47,988 nucleotides of DNA, taken from positions 1 to 47,988 of the forward strand of contig LCRX01000013.1 of NCBI GenBank assembly GCA_001004885.1. Direction: 5' to 3'. The position numbers were made by a program, and so were the translations under genes. The stretch comes from Candidatus Magasanikbacteria bacterium GW2011_GWA2_56_11 (lineage in GTDB: Bacteria > Patescibacteriota > Patescibacteriia > Magasanikbacterales > UBA922). Under the pieces are notes generated by a model. The model was not told the origin of the DNA. It worked only from the letters and a program-made list of their open reading frames with translations, and ran no database searches. This document shows, in pieces, positions 1 through 8,854 of this stretch. Each line of letters starts with the position of its first letter. Within the stretch, counting starts at the first letter, position 1.

Positions 1-2
1 AG

Positions 3-488
3 CGCGCCGACCGGCTGATCCAAGACGTTACCGCTGCCAAGGACAAAATAACCAAAGAGACGCCGGAGAAGATAGCGCAGTTGCGCGGTTTGGTCGAGGA
101 CCACCTGGGTAAACGCCAATCCGCGTCGTCCGGTGAGGGCGTGCCGCCCGCTCCCGGAGAACTGCTCGAGGCGCTCGGCGACCTCGTCGGCATGGAAAAA
201 GTAGAGGTTCCCGCGGTCATCGCCCCGGTCAAGCTTTTACCGGAGCAGATTATCCAACTTTTACGCGCCGACCAGGATCGGGACGGCATACCAAACGACG
301 ACGAAAAACAGCTCGGCACGAGCAACGTTGATTTTGATACGGACGGCGACGGCATCGGCGACAAGACCGAGATCGAAACGTACAAAACCGATCCGGGAAA
401 TCCTGACACCGACGGAGACGGTTTTTGGGACGGGTTGGAACTTTTAAAAGGTTATGATCCCAAAGGGCCGGGCAAATTGTCCGGCTAA
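3..488 (+). CDS. C-terminal part of a protein with thrombospondin type-3-like Ca-binding repeats (partial, start upstream of window)
   Basis: Frame open from base 3; motifs DQDRDGIPNDDE, DTDGDGIGDKTE, DTDGDGFWDGLE; stop at 486-488. Confidence 0.75.
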   Translation, partial: RADRLIQDVTAAKDKITKETPEKIAQLRGLVEDHLGKRQSASSGEGVPPAPGELLEALGDLVGMEKVEVPAVIAPVKLLPEQIIQLLRADQDRDGIPNDDEKQLGTSNVDFDTDGDGIGDKTEIETYKTDPGNPDTDGDGFWDGLELLKGYDPKGPGKLSG

Positions 489-500
489 ACGGTTTTTCTT

Positions 501-1367
501 ATGTTTGATGACGTTACACCCAAAAATCCCGGCCAGGTGCCGTCCAATTTGCCGCTTGGCGAACCCGAGGATATGTTTGCCGGGGCAGAAGATACCGGCG
601 CCATGGCGTCGGACAGCGCCGCTGCCGAGTCGGCGCCCACCGCTCTTGAAGCTGGCATTCTCAAACCGAAAGCGGACGCCGGCCGGCCGGTTTTGCCGGA
701 GAGGGAAAAGACTGGTTTGGGAGTCCCGGTTTCGGAATCGTCCGCTGTCCGCGGCGCCGGACCCATCTCCATGCCGGCGCCCCCCACGGGTATGTACTCC
801 GGCATGCCGGCCGAAATGATAGGCGAGGCGCGTCTCCCCGAACTCATGAAGGAACCGCTCGGGGGCCGGCGCGGCATAACCGGAATAGTGATCATGGCTG
901 TGCTATTGATTTTGGGGGTAGGCAGCGCGGTAATTTATTTTACCGTCATCCGCGGCGCTGACAAGCCCCCCGGCCTGGTAGATGCGCCGGCTGTTTTGCC
1001 TTCTGTGCCGGCAGAGGAAGCAAAGGAATTCGTGCCGGAGACCGCCCCGGCGCCAGGAGAAGTATCGGGTGGCACTCCGACGACCAGCGTAGACGAGCAG
1101 CTTTTGTTCGGCGAGCCGGTGGATACTGACGGCGACGGACTTGACGACGCGCGCGAGGGAGATATCAACACGGATTATCTGAACTGGGACACCGACGGCG
1201 ACCAGCTGAGCGATGGCGACGAGGTGACAGTCTGGAAGACCAATCCGCTCGATCCGGACACTGACCGCGACGCTTACTCGGATGGTACCGAGGTCAAGAA
1301 CGGCTACAGTCCTAGCGGTCCGGGTAAAATATTCGACCCGGCGCTGCCGACCACCACTCCTTCATAG
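501..1367 (+). CDS. Single-TM protein with C-terminal TSP3-like Ca-binding repeats
   Basis: TM GIVIMAVLLILGVGSAVIYFTVI; DTDGDGLDDARE, DTDGDQLSDGDE. Confidence 0.75.
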   Translation: MFDDVTPKNPGQVPSNLPLGEPEDMFAGAEDTGAMASDSAAAESAPTALEAGILKPKADAGRPVLPEREKTGLGVPVSESSAVRGAGPISMPAPPTGMYSGMPAEMIGEARLPELMKEPLGGRRGITGIVIMAVLLILGVGSAVIYFTVIRGADKPPGLVDAPAVLPSVPAEEAKEFVPETAPAPGEVSGGTPTTSVDEQLLFGEPVDTDGDGLDDAREGDINTDYLNWDTDGDQLSDGDEVTVWKTNPLDPDTDRDAYSDGTEVKNGYSPSGPGKIFDPALPTTTPS

Positions 1368-1374
1368 CCGGCCT

Positions 1375-2523
1375 ATGTTCGGCTTCACGCGAACCAAAAC
1401 AAGCCCGGTGGCAGGCCCTGAATTTGCAGTCGAGGTAGAGACTATCCCGGATATTTTTTACGGCGGCAAAGATCCGGAGATTTACCGCCAGACGCCTTCG
1501 GCGGAGTCTGGCAAACGGACCGGCTCTGTTTCATCCGCCGCCGCTTCGGGCGGAAAAAAGTTATCGCCAAAACTAGTGATTACCCTCCTCGCGGTTTTTT
1601 TTGTACTCGCCGTGGCGGGCATCTCCTGGTATTACCTCAGGGATTATTTTTTTCGCCGTACGCCGGCGCCGTCCGTGCCGGCCGCTTTGCCGGCGACGAC
1701 TCCGGCGCCGGCTCTGGCCGAGATACCACCGGCGACAACCACGCCAGAGATGCCGGCGACAGAGTTGACCCCAGTGCCGGTTACAACCACGGCTGCCCTC
1801 AGCGAGCCGCCTTTGGAATTTCCGCCGTTAATCCGGATGGAAACTTCCGACCTGGACGGCGACCAGCTGACCGATGAGGAAGAAGAATTGTTTGGCACCG
1901 ACAGCGGCATTTGGGATACTGACAGCGACGGCTACTACGACGGGCAGGAGCTTTTTAATCTGTATAACCCCAAAGGATTCGCGCCGGTCAAGCTGATTGA
2001 TTCCGGGTTAGTAACCGAATATGTCAATCCCGTGTCCGGCTACCGGGTTTACTACCCCCTTAATTGGCAGCTAGGCATCGTAGACCCGGCCGGCTCCCAG
2101 GTGTTGCTGAGCGCGAGCGACGGAGACTATATTGAGGTTCGCTTGAGCGTCAAGGAGCCGGGCGAGGATTTTTTGGCTTGGTTTGCCCGGCGGGCGCCGG
2201 CCGAGCGGGTAACCGACTTGGTGCCGGGAGTCAACCGGTTTGGCCTTTCAGTGCAAAAGAGGTCGGATGACATGGTGGTTTATCTCGATGCCCCGGGCCG
2301 GGTATTTGTCCTTATTTATCATCCGCGGGAAACGGCGCCGGTGGCTTACAAACATGTTATTGGAGTCGTGGCCCAAAGTTTCCGGTTGGGCCGCGAGAGC
2401 GTTGACATCCCGCCGCCGGCGCCGTTGCCGCCGTTGCCGGCGAGCGCAGACGCATCAGCGGCCGTCTCCCTACCGGACGCGCTGTCTCCATCGGAGACGC
2501 CGGCCTCTTCGACATCCACCTAA
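1375..2523 (+). CDS. Single-TM protein with TSP3-like motif and PsbP-like C-terminal domain
   Basis: ATG at 1375 in frame of ORF 1282..2523; TM LVITLLAVFFVLAVAGISWYYL; DLDGDQLTDEEE, DTDSDGYYDGQE; tail YVNPVSGYRVYYPLNW... Confidence 0.7.
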   Translation: MFGFTRTKTSPVAGPEFAVEVETIPDIFYGGKDPEIYRQTPSAESGKRTGSVSSAAASGGKKLSPKLVITLLAVFFVLAVAGISWYYLRDYFFRRTPAPSVPAALPATTPAPALAEIPPATTTPEMPATELTPVPVTTTAALSEPPLEFPPLIRMETSDLDGDQLTDEEEELFGTDSGIWDTDSDGYYDGQELFNLYNPKGFAPVKLIDSGLVTEYVNPVSGYRVYYPLNWQLGIVDPAGSQVLLSASDGDYIEVRLSVKEPGEDFLAWFARRAPAERVTDLVPGVNRFGLSVQKRSDDMVVYLDAPGRVFVLIYHPRETAPVAYKHVIGVVAQSFRLGRESVDIPPPAPLPPLPASADASAAVSLPDALSPSETPASSTST

Positions 2524-2549
2524 GCCGGCGGTTCAGCTGACAAAGCCCT

Positions 2550-2978
2550 ATGGAATGTAATATTTATTCCCATATTTCGCGGCCGGTGCTGAGCCAGGCT
2601 AAGATCAAAAAACTGCTCAGTTTAGTTCTCGCCCGCGAGCGGCGGGAGGGCGCGGTGAGCGTGCACCTGGTAGGCGATCGGCGCATGCGCCGCTTGCAGG
2701 CGGCGCATCGCGGCCAGGACAAAACCACGGACGTCTTGTCCTTTGCCGCGGCCGAGGGCGAAGGGCCGGATCCGGGCGGCGAGCTGGGCGATATTTTTTT
2801 GAGTGTGCCGCAGATTCGCCGGCAAGCACGGGAGTGGCGGGTGAGCGCGGAGGAGGAGTTTGCCCGCATGCTTATCCACGGGTTGTTGCATTTATTAGGC
2901 TACGATCATATCCATAAAAAAGAGGCCGCGGTAATGTTTGCCAGGCAAGAAAAATATTTGGCTGCCTGGCCAAGATAG
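2550..2978 (+). CDS. ybeY: Endoribonuclease YbeY (rRNA maturation factor)
   Basis: HGLLHLLGYDH zinc motif, DVLSFAAAEG, GDIFLSV. Confidence 0.93.
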   Translation: MECNIYSHISRPVLSQAKIKKLLSLVLARERREGAVSVHLVGDRRMRRLQAAHRGQDKTTDVLSFAAAEGEGPDPGGELGDIFLSVPQIRRQAREWRVSAEEEFARMLIHGLLHLLGYDHIHKKEAAVMFARQEKYLAAWPR

Positions 2979-2998
2979 GGGCGGCTTTGGTTGAATTT

Positions 2999-3385
2999 AT
3001 GTCGTTTAAACGTTTGCGTTCCAGTTTCCACGCCGCCTTTTGGGGCCTGCGCTACTGCTGGAGACAGGAACAAAATTTTCGCCTTCAGGCCGGCGCGGCG
3101 GCCGCGGTGCTCATCTTAGGCTCTCTGCTGCGCGTGGGCCGGCAGGATTTTTTGTGGCTGCTGGCGCTGTCGGCCCTGGTTTTGATCCTGGAGCTCGCCA
3201 ATACGGCCGTCGAAAAGCTCATTGACGTGGTCAAACCCCGCCTCACAGTGCAGGCCGGCATAGTGAAGGATGTTATGGCCGGAGCTGTTTTGGTGGCGGC
3301 GGTCGGCTCGGCCTTAGTCGCGGCAATTATTTTTCTACCCCGGGTGGTTGAGCTCGCGGGGGAGTGGTGGTATACTAGGCCCTGA
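2999..3385 (+). CDS. dgkA: Diacylglycerol/undecaprenol kinase family protein
   Basis: LELANTAVEKLIDVV and KDVMAGAVLVAA motifs; three TM segments; adjacent to ybeY. Confidence 0.88.
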   Translation: MSFKRLRSSFHAAFWGLRYCWRQEQNFRLQAGAAAAVLILGSLLRVGRQDFLWLLALSALVLILELANTAVEKLIDVVKPRLTVQAGIVKDVMAGAVLVAAVGSALVAAIIFLPRVVELAGEWWYTRP

Positions 3386-3422
3386 ACACTGTCCGTGTGG
3401 AGACTAAGACTCGTTTTCTTTT

Positions 3423-4619
3423 ATGAAGCGTACCAAAGGACACGCCGAATTTATCACCGGGCTGGATATTGGCTCGACAGCCATTCGCGTGGCTGTCGGC
3501 CAGCTTACTGTCGCCCCGGGCGCGCACCCTCACCTGCAAATAGTCGGCGCTGCCGAGGTGCCGTCGGAAGGCGTGCAAAAAGGCGTGATTACCAGTATCG
3601 ACGAGGCTGTTTCGGCTATCTCGCATGCCCTAGAGTCGGCTGAGCGCCTGGTAGGGGTGCCGATAGAGCATGTCTGGGCCGGCATGTCCGGCGCCCAGAG
3701 CGTCTGCCACGACAGCAAGGGAGTGGTGGCCGTGGCCCGTACCGACGGGGAAATCACAGACGAAGACGTGGAGCGCGCGGTGGAAGCCGCCAAAACCGTG
3801 GCTCCGCCGCTCAATTACGAAATACTCCATGTCTTGCCGCGCAGTTTCGCCGTTGACGGACAAACCGGGATCAAGGATCCGGTAGGCATGACCGGCATCA
3901 GGCTCGAGGTCGACGCCAAAATCATTTACGGCCTGACGGCCCACGTCAAGAATATCACCAAGACTATCTATCGCACGGGCGTAGACATTGATGATTTTGT
4001 CTTATCAATTTTGGCCGCGGGCAGCGTCGTCCTGTCGCCGCGGCAGAAAGAGCTCGGCGCCGTCGTGGTAAATATCGGCGGAGCGACCACGAGCTTGACG
4101 GTCTATGAAGAGGGCGATATCTTGCATACGGCTGTTTTGCCTATTGGTTCGGCGCACATCACCAACGATCTGGCGCTCGGCCTTAAGACTTCCATTGATA
4201 TCGCCGAACGCGTAAAAATCGAATACGGACAGTGCGTGAGCGGCGAGGTGCACAAAAAAGACATGGTAGATTTGTCGGTGCTCGGCACCCGCGATTCGGA
4301 AATGGTATCGCGCTATTACATCGCGCAGATTATCGAGGCGCGGGTAAGCGAGATACTGGAAAAGGCGGACGGGGAGCTGCAAAAGATTCGACGCAGCGGT
4401 CTGCTTCCGGCCGGCGTTTATTTTATCGGCGGCGGCGCCCATATCTCGTCAAGTGGGGGACCGAGGCGATGGAGCGCACCCGCCAGAAGCCGGCCGGTTT
4501 TAACGTGGGCGGTAAAATTGTTACTACGATGCAAAAAATATTTAAATCGCTGGTACCTTAGCCCGACAGTGAAAGGCGGACACGATGGCACAAAAATTCC
4601 CCCCAAAGGGGATTTTTAG
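3423..4619 (+). CDS. ftsA: Cell division protein FtsA, apparently with internal deletion/frameshift near 4440-4460
   Basis: FITGLDIGSTAIRVAVGQL, VVNIGGATTSLTVYEEG, YFIGGGAHI; directly upstream of ftsZ; a native-looking C-terminus (KIVTTMQKIFKSLVP) lies in another frame, ending at 4561. Confidence 0.85.
   Translation: MKRTKGHAEFITGLDIGSTAIRVAVGQLTVAPGAHPHLQIVGAAEVPSEGVQKGVITSIDEAVSAISHALESAERLVGVPIEHVWAGMSGAQSVCHDSKGVVAVARTDGEITDEDVERAVEAAKTVAPPLNYEILHVLPRSFAVDGQTGIKDPVGMTGIRLEVDAKIIYGLTAHVKNITKTIYRTGVDIDDFVLSILAAGSVVLSPRQKELGAVVVNIGGATTSLTVYEEGDILHTAVLPIGSAHITNDLALGLKTSIDIAERVKIEYGQCVSGEVHKKDMVDLSVLGTRDSEMVSRYYIAQIIEARVSEILEKADGELQKIRRSGLLPAGVYFIGGGAHISSSGGPRRWSAPARSRPVLTWAVKLLLRCKKYLNRWYLSPTVKGGHDGTKIPPKGDF
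4592..4618 (+). terminator. Intrinsic terminator-like hairpin between ftsA and ftsZ
   Basis: aaaaattcccc/aggggattttt with T run. Confidence 0.6.
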
Positions 4620-4644
4620 TTATACACACGTGCCGGGTCGTTGC

Positions 4645-4673
4645 TTGACACTATTGAACAAACCTTTTACACT
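4645..4673 (+). promoter_or_regulatory. Sigma70-type promoter upstream of ftsZ
   Basis: TTGACA (4645-4650), 17-bp spacer, TACACT (4668-4673). Confidence 0.6.
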
Positions 4674-4705
4674 ATATTTTGAACCTTATTTATTTTTGTT
4701 GTCCT

Positions 4706-4728
4706 ATTGAACATAAATTTTGTTCAAT
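4706..4728. promoter_or_regulatory. Palindromic operator-like site upstream of ftsZ
   Basis: ATTGAACA-taaattt-TGTTCAAT perfect 8-bp arms; third half-site ATTGAACA at 4653-4660. Confidence 0.45.
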
Positions 4729-4745
4729 AATGCTGTCTAGCGGTT

Positions 4746-6074
4746 ATGCCTCAAGTGAAACCAGAAATTGAAACTTTTGCCAAAATAAAGGTTATTGGCG
4801 TGGGCGGTTCGGGCGGTTCCGCGGTTGACCGCATGGTAAAGAGCGGCATTCGCGGCGTGGATTTTATCGTCATGAACACCGATGTGCAGGCGCTGCACCA
4901 CAACAGCGCGGCGCATAAGCTGCACATTGGCAAAACCGTAACTCGCGGCCTCGGCGCTGGCATGAATCCCGATGTGGGCAAACGCAGCGCCGAAGAGGCG
5001 CAGAACGAAATCCGCGAAATGCTCAAGGATACCGACATGGTGTTTGTTACCTGCGGCCTGGGCGGCGGCACCGGCTCGGGCGCGAGCCCGGTGGTGGCGG
5101 AAATCGCCCGCGACATGGGCGTCCTCACGGTGGCGGTGGTAACCAGGCCGTTCTCGTTCGAGGGGCCGCAGCGCAAAAGCATCGCCGACCGGGCGTTTGA
5201 CGAGCTGTCGCGCAACGTGGATACCATTATTACCATCCAGAACGACCGCATTTTGCAAATCATTGACAAGAAAACGTCCCTGGTCGAAGCTTTCCGCATC
5301 GTGGACGATGTGTTGCGCCAGGGCGTGCAGGGCATCTCCGAGCTCATCACCGTACCCGGTCTCATAAACGTTGACTTTGCCGACGTCCGGACTATTATGA
5401 GTGATACGGGTTCGGCTCTTATGGGCATCGGGTTGGGGTCCGGCGAAAGCCGGGCTGTCGAAGCGGCCAAGGCCGCTATTTCGAGCCCGCTGCTTGATAT
5501 TTCCATCGACGGCGCCCGCGGTATTCTGTTTACCATTACGGGCGGGGCCAGCTTGGGCATGCAGGAAGTGGCCGAGGCAGCCAAAATTATCACCAGTTCG
5601 GCCGACGACGACGCCAGAGTTATTTTTGGCGCCGTTATTGACGAGACCATGGGCGAAGAAGTGCGGATAACCGTCATCGCCACCGGTTTCGACGAGCGGA
5701 CCCGGGAAAAGCATTTTGCCGGCGAGCCGGGCGGCGAAGCCGGGGCCGCTTTCGGAGCGCGCCGGTCAACATTCCGGCCGACATTTTTTCAGAAGCGCAA
5801 GCCGGAAGCGGCCCTGGAACCGGAGGAACCGGAGGCCGACAACCAGGCCGAGCCGGTCAAATCACAATTCATTAGAAAACCATTTGTTGCCGACGCCCCG
5901 ATCCGGCCGTCATTTTTAGGCGGGGCGTATTCTTCGCCGGCTGTCGGTTCATCGCCTTCCGTGCTGCCACCGAACCCGCCGGCACCGTCCGGCCAGCCGG
6001 CCTCGCCTAAATTAGGCGATAGTGATGCCGAGTTGGAAATTCCGGCTTTCATTCGCAAGAAAATGAATCAATAA
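4746..6074 (+). CDS. ftsZ: Cell division GTPase FtsZ
   Basis: GVGGSGGSAVDRM, tubulin signature GGGTGSGASPVVAEIARD, complete core plus long linker. Confidence 0.97.
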   Translation: MPQVKPEIETFAKIKVIGVGGSGGSAVDRMVKSGIRGVDFIVMNTDVQALHHNSAAHKLHIGKTVTRGLGAGMNPDVGKRSAEEAQNEIREMLKDTDMVFVTCGLGGGTGSGASPVVAEIARDMGVLTVAVVTRPFSFEGPQRKSIADRAFDELSRNVDTIITIQNDRILQIIDKKTSLVEAFRIVDDVLRQGVQGISELITVPGLINVDFADVRTIMSDTGSALMGIGLGSGESRAVEAAKAAISSPLLDISIDGARGILFTITGGASLGMQEVAEAAKIITSSADDDARVIFGAVIDETMGEEVRITVIATGFDERTREKHFAGEPGGEAGAAFGARRSTFRPTFFQKRKPEAALEPEEPEADNQAEPVKSQFIRKPFVADAPIRPSFLGGAYSSPAVGSSPSVLPPNPPAPSGQPASPKLGDSDAELEIPAFIRKKMNQ

Positions 6075-6148
6075 GGGGTGGGGTTTTGTCTGCCGTGAGA
6101 ATATGTTACAATGCCTCAGGCTTGGCCGCCGCCGAGTTTTTTCGTCTT

Positions 6149-6619
6149 ATGCATTGTCCCATCTGCAGTTTTCACGATACCAAGGTTGTTGATTCCCGGC
6201 TGACGCAGGACGGGCTTTCCATTCGCCGCCGCCGCTCCTGCCTCAAGTGCGCTTATCGGTTTTCGACGCTCGAGGAAATGGAATTATTGGATATCGTAGT
6301 CGTCAAAAATAACGGCGGGCGCGAATCTTACTCCCGCGCCAAACTCGAGCGCGGCATTCTGCAGTCGCTGACCAAACGTCCGTACACGCAGGAACTCTTT
6401 GACCGGCTGATTCACACGGTGGAGATTGACATCCAAAAAAAGAAAAAGCGGGAAATAACCAGCCAGGATATCGGCGAAATCGTGATGCGGCATCTGCGCC
6501 GTTTCGACAAGGTCGCCTATATCCGGTTTGCCTCCATTTACCGGGCGTTTGCGGACGTCAGCAAGTTTCAGACCGAGGTTCGGTCGCTTGTCGGGCGCTC
6601 CAGGCGGACGAAAAAATAG
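6149..6619 (+). CDS. nrdR: Transcriptional repressor NrdR
   Basis: MHCPICSFHDTKVVDSR...IRRRRSCLKCAYRFSTLE zinc ribbon plus ATP-cone; ATG 6149 in frame of ORF 6086..6619. Confidence 0.93.
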   Translation: MHCPICSFHDTKVVDSRLTQDGLSIRRRRSCLKCAYRFSTLEEMELLDIVVVKNNGGRESYSRAKLERGILQSLTKRPYTQELFDRLIHTVEIDIQKKKKREITSQDIGEIVMRHLRRFDKVAYIRFASIYRAFADVSKFQTEVRSLVGRSRRTKK

Positions 6620-6654
6620 CGCGGCGCTCTTAAGCCAGTCTTTTTTACTTTTTT

Positions 6655-7044
6655 ATGAGCAGCCTCAAGAATAATCCGGCGCGCGATGGCGGCCCGGATC
6701 TCGAACCGCCGGAATCTTCGCCAGACCTGCCCGGACAGGGACAGCCGCGAGAGGGCGAAACGGCGCCGTCCACTCTCGAAGAACTGGTGAAAAAAAACAT
6801 TAAATGGTCCCAGGTTATTTACGAACAGAATCGGAGAATCTCCCGGCGGCTAACCCTCATGGCAGTCGGCAATTATGTCCGTTTGGCCCTGCTTTTAGCC
6901 CCGATTATTTTGGCGGCTATTTATCTTCCGCCCCTTATCCGCGATTTATTGGAAACTTACGGCGGATTGTTTGGCTCGGCAGACGGGGCGGCGAGTCCGG
7001 TTGGAGACTTGGGCCGGCTGCTGCGCCAATACGGGCGCCAGTAA
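6655..7044 (+). CDS. Hypothetical protein with one or two TM helices
   Basis: ORF with TM VRLALLLAPIILAAIYLPPLI; same-strand gene run. Confidence 0.55.
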   Translation: MSSLKNNPARDGGPDLEPPESSPDLPGQGQPREGETAPSTLEELVKKNIKWSQVIYEQNRRISRRLTLMAVGNYVRLALLLAPIILAAIYLPPLIRDLLETYGGLFGSADGAASPVGDLGRLLRQYGRQ

Positions 7045-7087
7045 GGGGCAGCGCGTCCCGAGTAAGCCCCGGATTAAACGCCCGCTT

Positions 7088-7480
7088 ATGTACCAGTCTG
7101 TTTCCTTCGCTGAGACAGTTTACCGGCTGTTGCTCCGGGTACCCGCCGGTCGCGTTACCACCTACGCCGCCCTGGCGCGCGCCGCCGGCAGCGTCCGGGC
7201 TGTTCGGGCAGTCGGCAACGCTCTCCACCGCAACCCGCGGCCGGTAGCCGTACCCTGCCACCGGGTAGTGCGTAGTAGCGGATCGCTTGGCGGGTACGTA
7301 CGGGGGAAAGAAGAAAAAAAGCGTTTGCTTGAGGCCGAGGGCGTCGAAGTGGCAGACGACCGGGTGGACCTGAGCCGGTATGGATTGGTTTTTGACGTCT
7401 CGGAATTATTTTTGGCAGTGGGTTCCAGTGGCGAACGGCGGACACCGGGTCAAACGCAATCCGTTGTCCGTCATTCGTAA
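7088..7480 (+). CDS. MGMT/Ogt family methylated-DNA-protein cysteine methyltransferase domain
   Basis: VPAGRVTTYAALARAAGS...RAVGNALHRNPRPVAVPCHRVV (PCHR active site); ATG 7088. Confidence 0.88.
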   Translation: MYQSVSFAETVYRLLLRVPAGRVTTYAALARAAGSVRAVRAVGNALHRNPRPVAVPCHRVVRSSGSLGGYVRGKEEKKRLLEAEGVEVADDRVDLSRYGLVFDVSELFLAVGSSGERRTPGQTQSVVRHS

Positions 7481-7490
7481 CTATCTTGCT

Positions 7491-8789
7491 ATGAACGATT
7501 TTTTTGCCTTTACCAGGAAACATTACGGACTCATAGTAGCCGTGGCGTTCGCGGCCGGTGGCGCGGCCGGAGCGCTGTTTGGCGTCGCCGGCGCGACTAT
7601 GGCGGACAATTTGCAGAATTTCTTTGCCGAGCGCGGGTTGACGGTGCGGTGGCTGGACTCGCGTTCTTCGCCCGCGCCTTCCGCGGCCGTTCCCGAGGCT
7701 GCTATCCAAAAAGTAGTTGAAGAGGAATCGGCGGTCATAAAAGTAGTGGAAAATGTTAATCCGGCCGTCGTGAGCATCGCGATTTCGAAAGATTTGTCCC
7801 AATATCCGGGGGCCGGACCGAACTTGCTGCCGTTTGACGATTTTTTTGGGTTCGGACTGCCCTTCCCGGCGCCGTCGCGGCCTACGCCGCCAGCGCCTGG
7901 CAGCCAGAATAACCTACAGCGCATTGGCGGCGGCAGCGGCTTTATCATTGAACCGGACGGCCTGATAGTAACGAACAGACACGTGGTAGCCGACGAGTCG
8001 GCTGTCTACACGGTTATTCTCTCCGATGGCCAGGAGTACGCGGCCGAGATAGTCGCGCGCGATCCGGTCTTGGACGTGGCTCTGGTCAGGATAGGGGCGC
8101 AGAATCTGCCTACCGTCAGACTGGGCGACTCGGATAATCTGCGCATCGGCCAGACCGTCATCGCCATTGGTTATGCTTTGGCCGAGTACGGCAATACAGT
8201 TACCAAGGGCGTGGTGAGCGGCAGCGGCCGGCGGGTAATAGCCGGCGACGGACTTGGTTCGAGCGAAGTTATCGAAGAGGCGATCCAAACCGATGCGGCC
8301 ATTAATCCGGGCAACTCCGGCGGCCCCCTGATAAATATTCGGGGCGAGGTCATCGGCATCAATACGGCCGTGTCGGGCGAAGGGCAGCTGGTAGGTTTCG
8401 CCATCCCCGTTAATAACGCCCGGCAGACAATTGAGAGCGTCCGGCAGCACGGCCGCATCATCCGTCCCTGGCTCGGCGTGCGCTACGTGCCGGTAACGGC
8501 TCGTCTGGCCGAACAGAACCGATTGCCGGTCTCCTACGGCGCGCTAGTCAGCCGCGGGGCAGAACCGGGAGTTCTGGCTGTTATGCCCGGTTCGCCTGCG
8601 GACAAGGCCGGCCTGGCCGAGAATGATCTGATTCTGGAAATTAACGGGAAGAAATTGGAGAACAAAGATTCGCTCGGCAAAGAGATCGCCCGCTATGAAG
8701 TGGGCCAGGAGATTTCGCTTAAAGTGCTGCATCAGGGCCAGGAGAAAATTTTGTCGGTGAAGCTGGAAGAGTTTCCGGCCAATCCATAA
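7491..8789 (+). CDS. HtrA/DegP-like S1C serine protease with PDZ domain
   Basis: GSGFIIEPDGLIVTNRHVV, LDVALVRI, TDAAINPGNSGGPL; C-terminal PDZ; N-terminal TM. Confidence 0.95.
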   Translation: MNDFFAFTRKHYGLIVAVAFAAGGAAGALFGVAGATMADNLQNFFAERGLTVRWLDSRSSPAPSAAVPEAAIQKVVEEESAVIKVVENVNPAVVSIAISKDLSQYPGAGPNLLPFDDFFGFGLPFPAPSRPTPPAPGSQNNLQRIGGGSGFIIEPDGLIVTNRHVVADESAVYTVILSDGQEYAAEIVARDPVLDVALVRIGAQNLPTVRLGDSDNLRIGQTVIAIGYALAEYGNTVTKGVVSGSGRRVIAGDGLGSSEVIEEAIQTDAAINPGNSGGPLINIRGEVIGINTAVSGEGQLVGFAIPVNNARQTIESVRQHGRIIRPWLGVRYVPVTARLAEQNRLPVSYGALVSRGAEPGVLAVMPGSPADKAGLAENDLILEINGKKLENKDSLGKEIARYEVGQEISLKVLHQGQEKILSVKLEEFPANP

Positions 8790-8854
8790 ATTTTTTGTCT
8801 CCCTACCGGAGCGCGGCTGTCGGGCAGTTTATTTGCCGTAACCCCAGTCAGACT

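Noticed and set aside
4737-5714. Long minus-strand ORFs opposite ftsZ (and likewise opposite pyk, ppsA and the Cys-rich gene)
   Set aside because: Antisense shadows of high-GC coding sequence; the sense strands encode recognisable proteins.
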